From the NCBI GenBank assembly GCA_016280345.1, contig JAEEGN010000170.1, positions 1-23,831 on the forward strand: 23,831 nt of DNA, read 5' to 3'. Source of the stretch: Selenomonadaceae bacterium. Lineage in GTDB: Bacteria > Bacillota > Negativicutes > Selenomonadales > Selenomonadaceae. Of this stretch, positions 6,557 to 14,604 are shown one piece after another. The notes under the pieces were generated by a model. It worked only from the letters and a program-made list of their open reading frames with translations, ran no database searches and was not told where the DNA came from. Made by a program: the position numbers and the translations under genes. The stretch's first letter is position 1; the number at the start of each line of letters is the position of its first letter.

Positions 6557-9500
6557 TCACAGCATGAACACCACGCTGACGCCGCCGGTGAAGCCTCTTT
6601 TTTTGCCGGCGAAGGCGGAGAGGTTCAGGTCGAGGAGTATGGGGCTGTTCTCGCCCGGCTTCATCGTCGCGCCGATCTCGCCGCGAACGGAGCCGCCGCT
6701 GGTGTCGGCGCCTTCGATGGCGTAGCCGTCGGCCCGGCCGGTGGCTTTGCCGTCGAGCTCGTGCTCGTAGGCGAGGCCGCCGTAGAGGCTCCACTTGTCC
6801 TGTTTCACCGTGTACCGGGCGCCGAGGCGGATCATCTGGCTCGTCACGGCGTCGAGGTCGTAGTGGCCGCCGGCGTCGAAGCTGACGCCGCGGCGGCGGT
6901 TGAAGTAATATTTGCCGTAAACGTCGAGGCTGTGGATGTCGTCGAATTCGATGACCTTGCCGACGCCGAGATGGAATCCCATATAGGGGGCGTTCGTCGT
7001 GTAGCTGTAGGGATTGCCGACGGCGTCGCGCAGGACGCTGCGGGCGTCGTCGTGGACGCGGCCGGCCCGCAGGCTGCCTTCGACGTAGAAGCCGTGCTTC
7101 GCCGTCCATTTCGCCAGCAGGCCGCCGCCGGTGTAGTGGGTCGAGCCGTCGCCGCGCTGCCCCTCGTCGTTGTAGGTCGTATAGTTCCCCCGGCCGTACT
7201 CGAAGAAAGCGCCGTACTCAAACGTACCGCTTTGTTTCTTGTTCTGGTGTCCCAAAGCGATGATGGCGTTCCAGGTGTGGGCGTCCACATGGCTGCCCGT
7301 TTCCTGCCGCAGGGAGCCGCCGCCCATGTTGGCGTAGGAGGAAACGCCGTCGGCGCCGACGTTCGCCGCCAGCGCCAGCCCTTCGGTGGCCGCGCCGACG
7401 AAGTCGTTGCCGGCTGAAAGGGCCGCCATGCTCACCTCGGCGCCCATGACGGTATTGTGGGTCTGCGGCTGCGCTTCCAGGGCCGGCCGGCCGCCGGAGG
7501 AGGAACCGTTGCCGCCGCCGTTGCCGCCGTTGGCGCCGTTGGCGTTGCCGCCATGGCTGTTGCCGCCGCTGAACAGATTGCCGCTGTTGTTGGTATTGGC
7601 GTTCCTGTTGGCGTTGGCGTTCCTGTTGGTATTGGCGCTGTTGTTGGCGCCGTTGTTGGCGGTACCGCCGTTTTTCGCCGTGCCGTTGTTGGCGTTGCCG
7701 CCGGTGCCGTTGGGTGACGGCGTTGGCGTTGGCGATGGCGTGGGTTCCGGATCCGGATCGGGATTCGGTGTGGGCGTGTGTGTGGGCGCAACGCTGGCCG
7801 TCTCCACCGTGTAGATGAGGTTCGTGCCGTTGAGCGACGCCTTGCCCTTGCCCTGGAGCGTCGTGCCGATCCTGTAGGTGTCGCCGGTAATCGTGCCCAC
7901 GGTATTGCCGAAGGACGACACCAGCGTCATCGCTTTGCCGGCGTCGAGGCGGTTGACGTTGGTGAAGCTGATTTGCGAGGTATCGACCGCCGCCCCGTCG
8001 AAGGTGACGTTCGTCAATGCCGAGGCGTGATCGATCAGGGCCCCGCTGTCCTTCCATTCCACGGCGCCGAAGGCCAGCTTATCCGCCTTGTTGGCCGTGG
8101 CGGTATAGGTCACGGCGCCGCCCGAGGCGGCCAGGCTGCCGTTCACGGTGCCGGTCAGCGTCACGCCGGCGACCGGCGCATAGGTATAGGCGAGGTTCTT
8201 CTCCTGCGCCGCCATATCCGCCAGCGTAGCGTTCGCCGTGAGCAGCGTCGTGCTGCCCGCCGCGATGGTCTCGGGATTCTTGAAGGAGAGGCCGGCGGCG
8301 TTCACCGTGGCGTTGGTGAAATCGTAACCCGCGGCGCTGGCGTCGCGCGCCGTGCCCCAGGTCATCTCCCCCAGGGTGATGTCGCTGACGGCGAAATCGC
8401 TCCGGGCATAGACGAGGCGCTTGCCGTCGGCCGACGCCTTGACGCCCCTCGACTCGGCCCCGGTCAGGGTGACGCCGTTCACCGTGTCGGAGCTTTCCGT
8501 GTCCGCCGCGTATTTCAGCGCGCCGGTAATATAGTTGTCGTTGAAAAAGCTCGCTGTCGTCGTGGTCAGAATCTCTTTCTCCCCGCCCGCGGCAAGCGTC
8601 GGGGCAGTAAAGCCCGCTGCCGTGATGGCGTTGGCGGCGAGGTTCGATGTCCAGCCCGTCAGGGCCACTGTCGTGCCGTTCCAGTTCGTGAGGTTCACGC
8701 CGGTCAGCTTCTTGCTGCCGAAGGTATAGTTCACGGCGCCCGCCGTCGTCGCCACCGTGCCCGACAAGGTGCCGGAGAGCGTCGCGCCGCTCATCGTCGC
8801 GCTGAAATCCTGCGAATGCGCCGCGCCGGTGACCGTCTTGTCCGCCGTGAGGTTCGTGGCGCCCGAAAGCAGCGTCATGTTGCCGGTGGCCGCTTCGGGA
8901 TTCGAGAAAACGAGGTTCGTGGCGTTCACCGTCGCCACGTTGGTGAAGTCGTAGCCCGTCCCGCTGGCGTTGCGTCCCGTGCCCCAGGTCATTTCCCCGA
9001 GGGAAATGACCGTGACGCCCGTCGCGCCATCTACGCAGTAGGTCAGCTTCTTGCCGTCGGTGGACGCCTTGACGCCGCGGGCGGCGCCGCCGGAGATCGT
9101 CACGCCGTTCGCCGCGCTGGTGAAGGTGCTTGAAGCGTCGTATTTCAGCGCGCCGGTGATATAGGCGTCGCTGAAAAAGTTGTCCGTATTCGTCGTCAGG
9201 ATGTCCGTCGTCGCCGTTGGGGCGGTGAAGTCCGTCGCCGTGATGGAGTTGGCGGCAAGGCCCGACGTCCAGCCTGTCGGGACCGCCGCCGCCGTGCCGT
9301 TCCAGTTCGCAAGGTTCACGCCGGTCAGCGCCGTGCCCGTGGCCGTGTAGCCGAGGGTGTTGGCCGTGCGCGTCACGTTGCCGGAGAGCGTCGCCGTCAG
9401 CGTCGCGCCGCTGGCCGTCTGCGTGAAGTCCTGCGTATGGGCGATATTCGTCCCCGTCAGCCCCGTCGCCCCCCCCAGCAGCGTCATGGAATCGCCCACA

Positions 9501-10873
9501 CCGATAGACTGGGGCGTATCAAAACTGAAGCTGCTGATAGCGGTGCCCTCATCGAAGGTGTAGCCGCTTCCCGCCGCCAGCGTCAGCACCGTGCCATTCC
9601 TGTTCCAAGCCACAGTACCGAGGGAAATCGTGTCCACATAGTTCCCATCATGGATCGTATAGTTGACCTTGGAAAAATTGTCCGCGAGAAAAACGGTATG
9701 TGCGCCTGTCCGATAATTCAGCGTCACGCCGCTTAACGTGTTGCTACCTGTCGTGGCCGCCTGGATGACGACGCCCTGATTTGTGCCGTTCAGCGTCGCT
9801 GGGTTCGTTTTGGTTGCGTCGTTGTATGACAGCTTCAGCGCGGAAAAATTGCTTGCCGCGCCCTCCAGCAGCGTCATGGTGCCGCTGGTCACGGCGTTGA
9901 AGGTGTCGGCGTTGGCGAAGGTCATGGCCGAAATGTCCAGCGCGCCGGAATTCGTGAAGCCGCTCGTCGCCTTCAGTACGGGAACGGTCGTGCTCCAGTT
10001 GACCTGATGGAGCACGATTTTGTTAAACCTGTCCACCTGCTTCACCGTGTTGTTGACCGTGGTGAAATTGCCCGCATTGTCCAAAGCGTAGCCCTGCCAC
10101 GGGGCAAGGGCGACGCCGGGAACAATCTGCTCAGTCGTTCGTGTGCCGCCGAGATGAAGCTCGTTGTCGCGGTGGATGTACATTCTGTCCGTGCTACTAC
10201 CCCAACCGAAAAGGCTTACATTTTCCATCGCCGTCGTCCCGTAAAGATTGACGGTGTTATTGTATGCTTTATTATTATCTACCAATTCACTGCTTGCTTT
10301 GTCATATGCGGCGTAAATCGTGGCGGCTTTCAAGAAATTCGTGCCTTTGGCGGCGCTTCCGGCAATCGTGACCGTGTTGCCTATTAACTCATTGTATTGA
10401 GATGTACCGCTACCGCCTTCATATCGGCCATAAGCGCCGTAAACCGTGGCTTTGTCCGTGAACTTGCTGTCGGAAATCACCACCGCGTTGTTTTGGATTG
10501 GTTTGATTCCCCCATTGTTGGTATAATCCGAGCCGTACAGCGTCACGCCGTCGCACTTGAAGGTCGCGTTGCTCATGTTCAGCGTGTAGCCGCTCAATTT
10601 GTTGTTTCCCGCCTTGAAGCGCGTCCATTCCGTGCCCCATTTGCCGCCGCTGACATTCAGCGTCTTGTTATTATCGGTTACTGTCACCGTCGCGCCGGGA
10701 TAGCCGGAGGCGGGATGGGCCGCCCCCGAAGAATCAATATAAAGCGCCTTCGCCCCCTCGACGCTCCCGCCCGCCAGCCACAGCGCGACGCAAAGCGCCA
10801 GCGCCAGCTCCTTCTTCCTGCGGAACCCGCCTTTGCGTGTCCCATTCCTTTGGACATTGTGCGTCTTTTTCAT
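6557..10873 (-). CDS. Autotransporter (type Va) outer-membrane surface protein with repetitive passenger
   Basis: 1438 residues. The ATG at 10873 is chosen because AAAGGAG lies 9 nt upstream and a signal peptide starts there; the frame stays open further upstream without coding character. Residues 1-45 form a long, basic signal peptide (core LALALCVALWLAGG). The passenger (about 45-1020) is rich in G, T, N, S and A, in keeping with a beta-helix, and contains two ~207-residue repeats (about 515-721 and 722-927). A Pro/Asp linker (PTPNPDPDPEPTPSPTPTP) and an Asn/Gly-rich stretch follow. The last ~290 residues are the autotransporter beta-barrel, with alternating aromatic strands such as GAFFEYGRGNY and YGGLAYEHELDG, ending GGVSVVFML. 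It is probably an adhesin or surface-layer protein; no protease triad or pertactin-like RGD was noticed. It has a strong terminator. A TetR gene lies upstream on the same strand. Confidence 0.88.
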   Translation of the reverse strand: MKKTHNVQRNGTRKGGFRRKKELALALCVALWLAGGSVEGAKALYIDSSGAAHPASGYPGATVTVTDNNKTLNVSGGKWGTEWTRFKAGNNKLSGYTLNMSNATFKCDGVTLYGSDYTNNGGIKPIQNNAVVISDSKFTDKATVYGAYGRYEGGSGTSQYNELIGNTVTIAGSAAKGTNFLKAATIYAAYDKASSELVDNNKAYNNTVNLYGTTAMENVSLFGWGSSTDRMYIHRDNELHLGGTRTTEQIVPGVALAPWQGYALDNAGNFTTVNNTVKQVDRFNKIVLHQVNWSTTVPVLKATSGFTNSGALDISAMTFANADTFNAVTSGTMTLLEGAASNFSALKLSYNDATKTNPATLNGTNQGVVIQAATTGSNTLSGVTLNYRTGAHTVFLADNFSKVNYTIHDGNYVDTISLGTVAWNRNGTVLTLAAGSGYTFDEGTAISSFSFDTPQSIGVGDSMTLLGGATGLTGTNIAHTQDFTQTASGATLTATLSGNVTRTANTLGYTATGTALTGVNLANWNGTAAAVPTGWTSGLAANSITATDFTAPTATTDILTTNTDNFFSDAYITGALKYDASSTFTSAANGVTISGGAARGVKASTDGKKLTYCVDGATGVTVISLGEMTWGTGRNASGTGYDFTNVATVNATNLVFSNPEAATGNMTLLSGATNLTADKTVTGAAHSQDFSATMSGATLSGTLSGTVATTAGAVNYTFGSKKLTGVNLTNWNGTTVALTGWTSNLAANAITAAGFTAPTLAAGGEKEILTTTTASFFNDNYITGALKYAADTESSDTVNGVTLTGAESRGVKASADGKRLVYARSDFAVSDITLGEMTWGTARDASAAGYDFTNATVNAAGLSFKNPETIAAGSTTLLTANATLADMAAQEKNLAYTYAPVAGVTLTGTVNGSLAASGGAVTYTATANKADKLAFGAVEWKDSGALIDHASALTNVTFDGAAVDTSQISFTNVNRLDAGKAMTLVSSFGNTVGTITGDTYRIGTTLQGKGKASLNGTNLIYTVETASVAPTHTPTPNPDPDPEPTPSPTPTPSPNGTGGNANNGTAKNGGTANNGANNSANTNRNANANRNANTNNSGNLFSGGNSHGGNANGANGGNGGGNGSSSGGRPALEAQPQTHNTVMGAEVSMAALSAGNDFVGAATEGLALAANVGADGVSSYANMGGGSLRQETGSHVDAHTWNAIIALGHQNKKQSGTFEYGAFFEYGRGNYTTYNDEGQRGDGSTHYTGGGLLAKWTAKHGFYVEGSLRAGRVHDDARSVLRDAVGNPYSYTTNAPYMGFHLGVGKVIEFDDIHSLDVYGKYYFNRRRGVSFDAGGHYDLDAVTSQMIRLGARYTVKQDKWSLYGGLAYEHELDGKATGRADGYAIEGADTSGGSVRGEIGATMKPGENSPILLDLNLSAFAGKKRGFTGGVSVVFML
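7490..7792 (-). repeat. Low-complexity linker coding region (Asn/Gly-rich and Pro-rich) in the autotransporter
   Basis: The stretch at 7707-7792 encodes alternating Pro with Thr, Asp, Ser or Asn. The stretch at 7490-7706 encodes mainly Asn, Gly, Ala and Thr. It includes three consecutive 18-bp units (7589-7606, 7607-7624, 7625-7642) beginning GTTGGYRTTGGCG on the plus strand. It joins the passenger to the barrel and is likely to vary in length between strains. Confidence 0.8.
8090..9328 (-). repeat. Two ~620-bp tandem repeats in the autotransporter passenger
   Basis: Both copies start with L-T-G-V-N-L-x-N-W-N-G-T and share, in order, GWTS-LAAN-IT, FTAPT, ILTT, YITGALKY, RGVKAS-DGK, LGEMTWGT and GYDFTN. 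Copy 1 is about 8709-9328 and copy 2 about 8090-8708. A more diverged, partial match continues upstream (about 9330-9840), with motifs such as SLGTVAWNRNG and SGATLTATLSG. The copies are clearly diverged in sequence, so this is an old duplication of a passenger module. Confidence 0.8.
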
Positions 10874-10981
10874 GCTGCATTGCTCCTTTGTGAAAAAATC
10901 CCGGAGTAAAATCCGTTTTCCGGATTGTAATATTTTTGCGCAACACGTTGGGTTCTTTTTCAAATTCTTCTCGCACATTTT

Positions 10982-11123
10982 GGAGGTGCCCGAAGGGCGG
11001 AGGGAGGGGCACCGCACTGGGCTTTGCGGAATCTTTAATTTCCGCGTAAAGCTCGGCTTTGGCTCCGCGAGCCTCCCAGCGAGGGAGGTGGCGAGCTTGC
11101 GAGCCGGAGGGAGGGACACCGCA
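10982..11123. repeat. Intergenic palindromic repeat element (two GGAGGTG...ACCGCA copies)
   Basis: Copy A (10982-11016) and copy B (11084-11123) share the frame GGAGGTG, a short variable palindrome, then CGGAGGGAGGG and CACCGCA. Between them lie GCTCG/CGAGC arms (11051-11055 and 11068-11072) and a CCTCCC-AGCGA-GGGAGG hairpin (11072-11088). The layout looks like a small non-coding dispersed repeat of the kind scattered through many Firmicute intergenic regions. Only these copies are visible here, so dispersal is inferred. Confidence 0.65.
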
Positions 11124-11142
11124 TGACGCTTTTAGTAAAGCG

Positions 11143-11264
11143 TAAGTTCTCGCGAAAATCTTCAAGTAAAGTGTCAGTTCTCGCGAAAATCTTCAGGCAA
11201 AGCGTCAGTTCTCGCGAAAATCTTCAGGCAAAGCGTTCGTTCTCGCGGCCCTTCAGGTTAGGTT
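11143..11264. repeat. 31-bp tandem repeats, three full units plus a degenerate fourth
   Basis: Units run 11143-11173, 11174-11204 and 11205-11235. Units 2 and 3 are identical and unit 1 differs at a few positions. A decayed fourth unit covers about 11236-11264. Each full unit holds TTCTCGCGAAAATC, with the palindrome TCGCGA at its centre, followed by TTCA and an AAAG element. There are no spacers between units. Confidence 0.88.
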
Positions 11265-11386
11265 ATAGCAGACGTTACGTCCGCTGGCGCCCTCTCCCCG
11301 GAGGGGTTTATTATCTCACAGTGGCCTTTTGTGTGTCACAATCGATGAAAAAATTATCGGACTTCGCCGGTTTCCTTCTTTCGCTT

Positions 11387-11415
11387 ATTTTATCATGCCA
11401 GCCGAAATGTCGCAA
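11387..11415 (-). promoter_or_regulatory. Sigma-A type promoter directed at the autotransporter
   Basis: On the minus strand TTGCGA (11410-11415) and TAAAAT (11387-11392) are 17 bp apart, with a TG one base before the -10 box (extended -10). It lies just past the TetR stop codon. If it drives the autotransporter, the leader is about 500 nt and contains all the repeats. It might instead make a separate small RNA. Confidence 0.55.
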
Positions 11416-11427
11416 TCGTCGAATTCT

Positions 11428-12072
11428 TTATGCCCGGTACATGCGCAGGATCATGTTTTTCAGGAGCTCCAGCTCCCCCGTCATGTCCTTTTCATGCTCC
11501 GGCGGATAGACCAGCCCCTCCGCGAATTTTTCTGCGGCGGACAGCATGATATACATGATGGTGGGGAAGAATTCCGTTTCCGGCAGCCCGAGCTTCAGAG
11601 TGCCGTCCTGCTCCGCCTTTTGGTACACCGCGTGGAATTTCCGGGCGAATCCGTCCACCACCGCGTTGTAGACGGCCAGGTCCTCCTTCGGCACGTTCTC
11701 GTGCCGGATATAGGTCTCGAAGTTGCGGACGAAACGCAGGACGTCTTTGTGGTTCTGGTAGAGGTCGATGAAGCAGTCGAGGAAGAAGGCCAGTTCCTCG
11801 GCGGCGTTCATGGCGTCGCCGCCCCGGGCGCGGTACATCTTTTCCACCTTGCGGGCGTATTTCTTCCATTTATCGGCGCCGATGGCGACGACGAGGGCGG
11901 TCTTCGTCCCGAAATAGCGGTAGAGGGTTTTGTAACCGAGGCCCGCGGCTTTGGCGATTTCTTTCATGGTGGCGATTTCGATGGTCTTTTCCGAGAAGAC
12001 GCGGAAGCCCACGGTCAGCATTTTTTCCCGGCGCTCGGCCATTTCTCTTTCGTCCTTTTCCGGATTACGCAT
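11428..12072 (-). CDS. TetR/AcrR-family transcriptional regulator
   Basis: 214 residues, usual TetR length. The N-terminal helix-turn-helix covers about residues 14-60: TMKEIAKAAGLGYKTLYRYF matches the TetR DNA-binding signature, followed by GTKTALVVAI. The C-terminal two thirds are helical and diverged, as expected for the ligand-binding and dimerisation part, and the ligand cannot be predicted. The ATG at 12072 has AAGGAG 6 nt upstream. The gene has its own promoter (12162-12190). It lies on the same strand as and immediately upstream of the autotransporter, with a 554-bp regulatory region between. It could control itself and the autotransporter, but this is inference from position. No efflux pump gene is adjacent. 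Confidence 0.9.
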   Translation of the reverse strand: MRNPEKDEREMAERREKMLTVGFRVFSEKTIEIATMKEIAKAAGLGYKTLYRYFGTKTALVVAIGADKWKKYARKVEKMYRARGGDAMNAAEELAFFLDCFIDLYQNHKDVLRFVRNFETYIRHENVPKEDLAVYNAVVDGFARKFHAVYQKAEQDGTLKLGLPETEFFPTIMYIMLSAAEKFAEGLVYPPEHEKDMTGELELLKNMILRMYRA

Positions 12073-12161
12073 GGCAGTCTCCTTTTTCCCGGGCGTTTTG
12101 GATTGTATTGGCCGGCGTGACAGAATGACCGACGCTCCGGCCCGGTCTTGTTTTCAAATGA

Positions 12162-12190
12162 ATTATAGCATATTTTCCTTATTATTTCGA
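12162..12190 (-). promoter_or_regulatory. Promoter of the TetR gene
   Basis: On the minus strand a perfect TATAAT (12162-12167) is preceded 17 bp upstream by TCGAAA (12185-12190), a 4/6 match to TTGACA. The leader to the ATG at 12072 would be about 85 nt. Confidence 0.65.
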
Positions 12191-12255
12191 AGGTTTTTCC
12201 GGAAAAGGGGGTACCGGATCCCGACGCGAACCGTTCCTTCCTTGCCGCGTGCTTG

Positions 12256-12295
12256 AAAAAACAGGCTGCCACATCACTGTGGCAGCCTGTTTTTT
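12256..12295 (-). terminator. Rho-independent terminator of fbp (works in both directions)
   Basis: Perfect 18-bp arms (12256-12273 and 12278-12295) around a TCAC loop. The outer part is A6/T6, so a T-run follows the GC stem on either strand. It lies 63 bp past the fbp stop codon and separates fbp from the TetR promoter. Confidence 0.92.
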
Positions 12296-12357
12296 CGCGT
12301 CCGGAGGCGACTTCCGGGGGCGGCGCCCAAGCGGAAAGCGCGGTGCTATGTCCCCGT

Positions 12358-14268
12358 TCACGCATCCGCCTCCCGGAGCTCGCCGCTCTGATAGGCGTCG
12401 AGCAGCCGGCGGAGGTCGGCGATCTCGGCTTTCATGGCGGCGCCTTCATCGGTGTCGCCGATGGTGGAGTTATAGGATTGCAGCTCGACGGTCTCGGAGA
12501 CGGACTCGATATCGCGGTTTTCCTTCAGCGCCGTGCGGACGTCGGCAATCTGCTTATGAGCCAGGAGCCGCAGGCCGCGGGAATTGGAAATCAGCGTGAA
12601 GCCGGAAAGGCCGGTCTTCTTATGATAAGCGTGGCAGAAACCACCGTCGATGACGATGGTGCGGCCGTTGGCCTTGACCGGGCTCTGGCCTATTTTCACC
12701 GGTACGTGGCCGTTGATGATATGGCCCCGTGCCGGGTCGAGATCAAACTCCCGGAGCAGCCGCTCGCTGGTGGCCGGGTCGTTCTGCCAGGTAAAGTAAG
12801 CGTCGTCCGGCTCCTCCCAGGTGCTTTCGTCGTCCACCAGCATCCGCTCGAAGGTCTTGAACTCGCGGCCCGAGAACGGCGACAGGCGGCCGCACCAGAA
12901 ATACCACATATAGTCCAGAGATTTCTGGTCGCGCTTCAGCCAGGCGTCGCGGCAGACGCTGTCCACGAAGTCGAGGTAAGCCCGTCCCGAGAGCGTCTGC
13001 CCGTCCAGGGTGACAGCGGTGAAGGAGCCATCCTCCTGCATGGGGACGCAGGCGTGGAACAGCAGGTTGCCGTTGAACCGCGTATAGACGCTGCCCTTGC
13101 GGTAGAGGAAGTCGATATGCCGGTGCAGCGGTTCGCTTTCCAGGAACGAGGAGCGAAGTTCGGCCATGATGGCGGATTCCACTTCGGACAGGCGGTAGGG
13201 GTCTTTGGGGTCGATGGTGGGGAATCGCTTCTGATTCAGCTCGTATTCCTTTCCCTCGATGGTAACGGTGCCCCGGCCATAATCAATGCGGTCGAGCAGG
13301 GCCCGCTCGTCCATCAGGAACTCCGGACGCCGCTTGATGATCTGCCCCTCCAGCTTGAACATGATCAGCGAGATGGCGCGCTCCGCCGCCTTCACCGGCT
13401 CCTCGTCGGGATACAGCTGCGCCGCCATCAATGACAAGGGGCGCAATCCGATGGCATAGCCCTTTTCCAGGACGTCGGTGTTGTAATAGCGAAGATTGTT
13501 GCGGACCACGTTGGCAATGGAGGCTTCCGAGCCGCAGGCGGCGCCCATCCAGAGAATGTCGTGGTTGCCCCATTGGATATCGAGGTCATGGTAACGCATG
13601 ATCTGGTCGAGGATAGCGTCGGGTCGCGAGCCCCGGTCGAAGAAATCCCCGACGATGTGGAGCCAGTCCACGGCCAGACGCTTGACGAGAACGGTGAAAG
13701 CGACGATGAACTCCGCTCCGCTGCCGCAGGCGACGATTTCTTTCAGGAGCCGTTTGTGGTAGATGAACTGGGCCGGATCCGCCTCGGGCCGGGTGCTCAT
13801 GAGCTCGACGATGACCGAGTCGAAGCGGGCCGGAATGAAGCCCCGCACCTTTTCCAGCGGGTACTTGAAGGACATCAGCTTGGCCAGATCCAAAAGACGC
13901 GCCAGATTAATCCCGTACCATTCCGGCGTAATCCGGTCCTCCGCCGTAAGCTGCTCGATCTTTTCCCGCGGATAATAGATGAGAGTACAGAACTCCGCCT
14001 GCTCCTGGGAGGAAAGCCGGGTGCCGAAGACGTACTCGACCTTTTCCCGGATGACGCCGGAGCAGTTGTTCAATATGTGGAAGAACGTCCCGTATTCGCC
14101 GTGCAGGTCGCTCATGAAATGCTCGATGCCTTTGGGCAGTTCCAGCTCCGCCTCGAGATGGATCAGCCGCTCGCAGACGGCTTCCACAGTCGGATATTTC
14201 TCCGCCAACAGCCGAATATACCGCTCCTCCGGCACCGTGCCCCACGAATTCGCTGCTTTTGCCTCCAA
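12358..14268 (-). CDS. fbp: Fructose-1,6-bisphosphatase, class III (Firmicute type)
   Basis: 636 residues, near the ~640-670 usual for class III Fbp. Hydrolyses fructose-1,6-bisphosphate to fructose-6-phosphate in gluconeogenesis. This class is a manganese-dependent calcineurin-like phosphoesterase, unrelated in sequence to the class I and II enzymes. Metal-binding motifs are all present: D54-L-H56-G-E, G-D208-F-F-D211-R-G and G-N235-H-D237. The TTG start at 14268 is supported by AAGGAGG 8 nt upstream (14277-14283); no in-frame ATG lies before the first metal motif except well inside the domain. A likely extended -10 promoter is at 14311-14319 and a strong terminator at 12256-12295, so the gene appears monocistronic. 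Confidence 0.96.
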   Translation of the reverse strand: MEAKAANSWGTVPEERYIRLLAEKYPTVEAVCERLIHLEAELELPKGIEHFMSDLHGEYGTFFHILNNCSGVIREKVEYVFGTRLSSQEQAEFCTLIYYPREKIEQLTAEDRITPEWYGINLARLLDLAKLMSFKYPLEKVRGFIPARFDSVIVELMSTRPEADPAQFIYHKRLLKEIVACGSGAEFIVAFTVLVKRLAVDWLHIVGDFFDRGSRPDAILDQIMRYHDLDIQWGNHDILWMGAACGSEASIANVVRNNLRYYNTDVLEKGYAIGLRPLSLMAAQLYPDEEPVKAAERAISLIMFKLEGQIIKRRPEFLMDERALLDRIDYGRGTVTIEGKEYELNQKRFPTIDPKDPYRLSEVESAIMAELRSSFLESEPLHRHIDFLYRKGSVYTRFNGNLLFHACVPMQEDGSFTAVTLDGQTLSGRAYLDFVDSVCRDAWLKRDQKSLDYMWYFWCGRLSPFSGREFKTFERMLVDDESTWEEPDDAYFTWQNDPATSERLLREFDLDPARGHIINGHVPVKIGQSPVKANGRTIVIDGGFCHAYHKKTGLSGFTLISNSRGLRLLAHKQIADVRTALKENRDIESVSETVELQSYNSTIGDTDEGAAMKAEIADLRRLLDAYQSGELREADA

Positions 14269-14310
14269 CGTCCCCGCCTCCTTATATGCTGTCCGAAAAT
14301 ATTTTCTTTC

Positions 14311-14319
14311 ATTTTACCA
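14311..14319 (-). promoter_or_regulatory. Extended -10 promoter of fbp
   Basis: On the minus strand the sequence reads TGGTAAAAT, an extended -10 (TGn before TAAAAT). A TCGAAA box lies upstream at a short spacing of 15 bp. The distance to the TTG start (14268) is about 43 bp. Confidence 0.5.
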
Positions 14320-14445
14320 CGAAACGGGATTTTTCGATAGGGAGGGGGGAGAAAAAGGCGAAAGCGTTTTTCTCTGACGACACCGACAAAGAAGTCCCGG
14401 CAATTTCCCTGACGTTTTCCCCAAGCATCTTCTCGTTGTTCACCC

Positions 14446-14494
14446 GGAGCCAGGAAGGGGAAAGATTTTTCGAACGTCCCCGATGCCTGGCTCC
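14446..14494. other. Orphan imperfect hairpin
   Basis: GGAGCCAGG (14446-14454) pairs with CCTGGCTCC (14486-14494), and an inner GGGGA pairs with TCCCC. The loop holds GATTTTTCGAAC. It is in no gene and not followed by a T-run, so it is not itself a terminator. Confidence 0.7.
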
Positions 14495-14604
14495 AGGAGA
14501 GATTCGATGAAGGCAACAAACGTCCGCGAAAGTGTCCTGGCGGCAAAACACCATTTGCGGCGCGTCATTCAAAACCGTTACCCTTGGCCTGACAATTCGC
14601 CGGC

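Larger units (their letters stand above)
10874..11427. other. 554-bp gene-free, repeat-rich region between the TetR gene and the autotransporter
   Basis: No convincing ORF. Contents, read toward the autotransporter: a promoter (11387-11415), a short C4-GGA-G4 palindrome (11296-11306), 31-bp tandem repeats (11143-11264), a small hairpin (11125-11143), two copies of a GGAGGTG-type palindromic element (10982-11123), and an AT-rich stretch (10890-10980) just before the ribosome binding site at 10883-10889. No second clear promoter was found close to the start codon. Confidence 0.7.

Noticed and set aside
7778..9133. 451-codon plus-strand frame opposite the autotransporter passenger
   Set aside because: Shadow of the repetitive passenger; R/G/H/A-rich with no features.
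10874..11119. 82-residue N-terminal extension of the autotransporter
   Set aside because: The frame is open, but a signal peptide and a well spaced ribosome site begin at 10873, and the extension is translated repeat DNA.
11143..11264. CRISPR array
   Set aside because: The 31-bp units are directly head-to-tail with no spacers, and no cas genes are present.
12253..13434. 393-codon plus-strand frame opposite fbp
   Set aside because: Starts inside the fbp terminator and mirrors the fbp coding sequence.
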